A stretch of 6,490 bases of DNA from an uncultured Ruminococcus sp. (GTDB lineage: Bacteria; Bacillota; Clostridia; Oscillospirales; Ruminococcaceae): NCBI GenBank assembly GCA_900551505.1, contig URWK01000075.1, positions 1 through 6,490 of the forward strand. Reading direction: 5' to 3'. Positions 5,618 through 6,490 of the stretch are shown here, piece after piece. The notes beneath the pieces were generated by a model. It was not told the origin of the DNA. It made no database searches and was given only the letters and a program-made list of their open reading frames with translations. The position numbers and the translations under genes were made by a program. Position 1 is the first letter of the stretch. Every line of letters starts with the position of its first letter.

Positions 5618-6490
5618 ATGGATAAGAACATAGGAAAGAAGCTTGAGGGACGCTATGAAATCACGGAGTTGATAGGCGTTGGCGGAATGGCTGATGTCTA
5701 TAAGGCGATAGACCTTAATGACGGAAAAACCGTTGCCGTGAAAATCCTCAAGAAAGAGTTTACACAGGACGAGGAATTTCTTAAGAGGTTCAGAAATGAA
5801 TGTCAGACAGTAGCGTCACTTGCACACCCGAACATAGTAAAAATTCTTGATGTCGGACTTACCGACAGGGAAATGCAGTTCATAGTTATGGAATATATAG
5901 ACGGCATAACTTTGAAGGACTACATTGAGCAGGAAGGCAGAATAGGCTGGAAAGAATCGGTACACTTTATTGTGCAGGTTCTCAGAGCCTTGCAACACGC
6001 ACACAGCAAAGGCGTTGTTCACAGAGATATAAAGCCACAGAACATTATGCTTTTCAGGGACGGCACTATTAAGGTGATGGATTTCGGAATCGCAAAGTTT
6101 GCGAGGGAAGAAGCCAAGCCCGACAATGGTACGGTTATAGGTTCTGTACATTATATAAGTCCGGAGCAGGCAAGCGGTCGGATTACCGATGAAAAAAGCG
6201 ATATTTATTCAGTCGGCATAATGCTTTATGAAATGCTTACAGGCGTTAAACCTTTCGATGATGAAAAAGCCGTTGCGGTTGCGAGAATGCACATAAGCGA
6301 AAAGGCTAAATTGCCGACAAGTATAAATCCCGATATTCCGAGAGGGCTTGAACAGATAATAATGAAAGCCATTGAGAAAAAGCCGGAAAACCGTTATCAG
6401 TCAGCAGGTGAAATGATAAAGGCTATTGAGAAGTTCAAGAAAAACCCCGAAATAGTATTTGACTATCGGACAGAAGAAGAACAACAAGAG
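5618..6490 (+). CDS. prkC: Hanks-type serine/threonine protein kinase (PrkC/StkP type), 3' end outside window
   Basis: The first 291 codons are present and open to the right edge. They encode a complete kinase catalytic domain at about 13-275: glycine loop GVGGMADVY at 20-28, ATP-anchoring Lys42 in VAVKIL, helix-C Glu61, catalytic loop HRDIKPQN at 135-142 (Asp137), DFG at 155-157, and an activation loop with Thr172 and Ser176 before SPEQ at 181-184, where autophosphorylation is expected. The RD-type catalytic loop and GTVIGSVHYISPEQA are typical of the PrkC/PknB group. Family members continue with a juxtamembrane linker, one transmembrane helix and extracellular PASTA repeats that bind peptidoglycan fragments or lipid II; none of that part is in the window, so PASTA repeats are a prediction. 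Residues 276-291 look like the start of the charged linker. The gene follows the phosphatase by 23 bases. Kinase identity is near certain. Confidence 0.94.
   Translation, partial: MDKNIGKKLEGRYEITELIGVGGMADVYKAIDLNDGKTVAVKILKKEFTQDEEFLKRFRNECQTVASLAHPNIVKILDVGLTDREMQFIVMEYIDGITLKDYIEQEGRIGWKESVHFIVQVLRALQHAHSKGVVHRDIKPQNIMLFRDGTIKVMDFGIAKFAREEAKPDNGTVIGSVHYISPEQASGRITDEKSDIYSVGIMLYEMLTGVKPFDDEKAVAVARMHISEKAKLPTSINPDIPRGLEQIIMKAIEKKPENRYQSAGEMIKAIEKFKKNPEIVFDYRTEEEQQE

Noticed and set aside
5816..6151. Minus-strand open frame of 111 codons opposite the kinase catalytic domain
   Set aside because: The + strand here reads as an uninterrupted, motif-complete kinase domain; the opposite frame has no recognisable content.

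Overview
The window looks like a stretch of a low-to-moderate GC Bacillota chromosome, most likely a member of Clostridia resembling Ruminococcus/Oscillospiraceae. This rests on the gene order (priA, def, fmt, a YugP-type zinc peptidase gene, rsmB, rlmN, a PP2C phosphatase gene, a prkC-type kinase gene), on purine-rich Shine-Dalgarno sites, on TTG starts beside ATG starts, and on the wording of the proteins. The genus is inference. All genes are on the + strand and use the standard bacterial code, with TAA and TGA both ending genes.

Layout. Bases 1-320 hold the 3' end of priA (primosomal replication-restart helicase), interrupted by an in-frame TAA at 177-179. Then come peptide deformylase (def, start 354), methionyl-tRNA formyltransferase (fmt, TTG start 835), a membrane zinc metallopeptidase of the YugP family (start 1787), 16S rRNA m5C967 methyltransferase (rsmB, 2499), the radical-SAM methyltransferase RlmN (3794, overlapping rsmB by 4 bases), a PP2C-type Ser/Thr phosphatase (TTG start 4866) and a Hanks-type Ser/Thr kinase of the PrkC/StkP type (start 5618). 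The kinase runs off the right edge after its complete catalytic domain.

How the genes work together. Gaps between genes range from a 4-base overlap to about 34 bases. I see no terminator hairpin or convincing promoter inside the window, so the set is probably co-transcribed, at least in large part. Fmt and Def form the formylation/deformylation cycle of the initiator methionine. RsmB and RlmN modify rRNA (RlmN also tRNA). The phosphatase and kinase form an antagonistic signalling pair that in related bacteria senses cell-wall state and influences growth and translation.

This is a conserved housekeeping neighbourhood. I found no mobile element, CRISPR array, RNA gene or plausible new system. 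The point most worth a second look is the premature stop in priA. Smaller oddities are a shortened conserved loop in Fmt, an altered motif IV in RsmB and a cysteine-rich active-site surround in Def.
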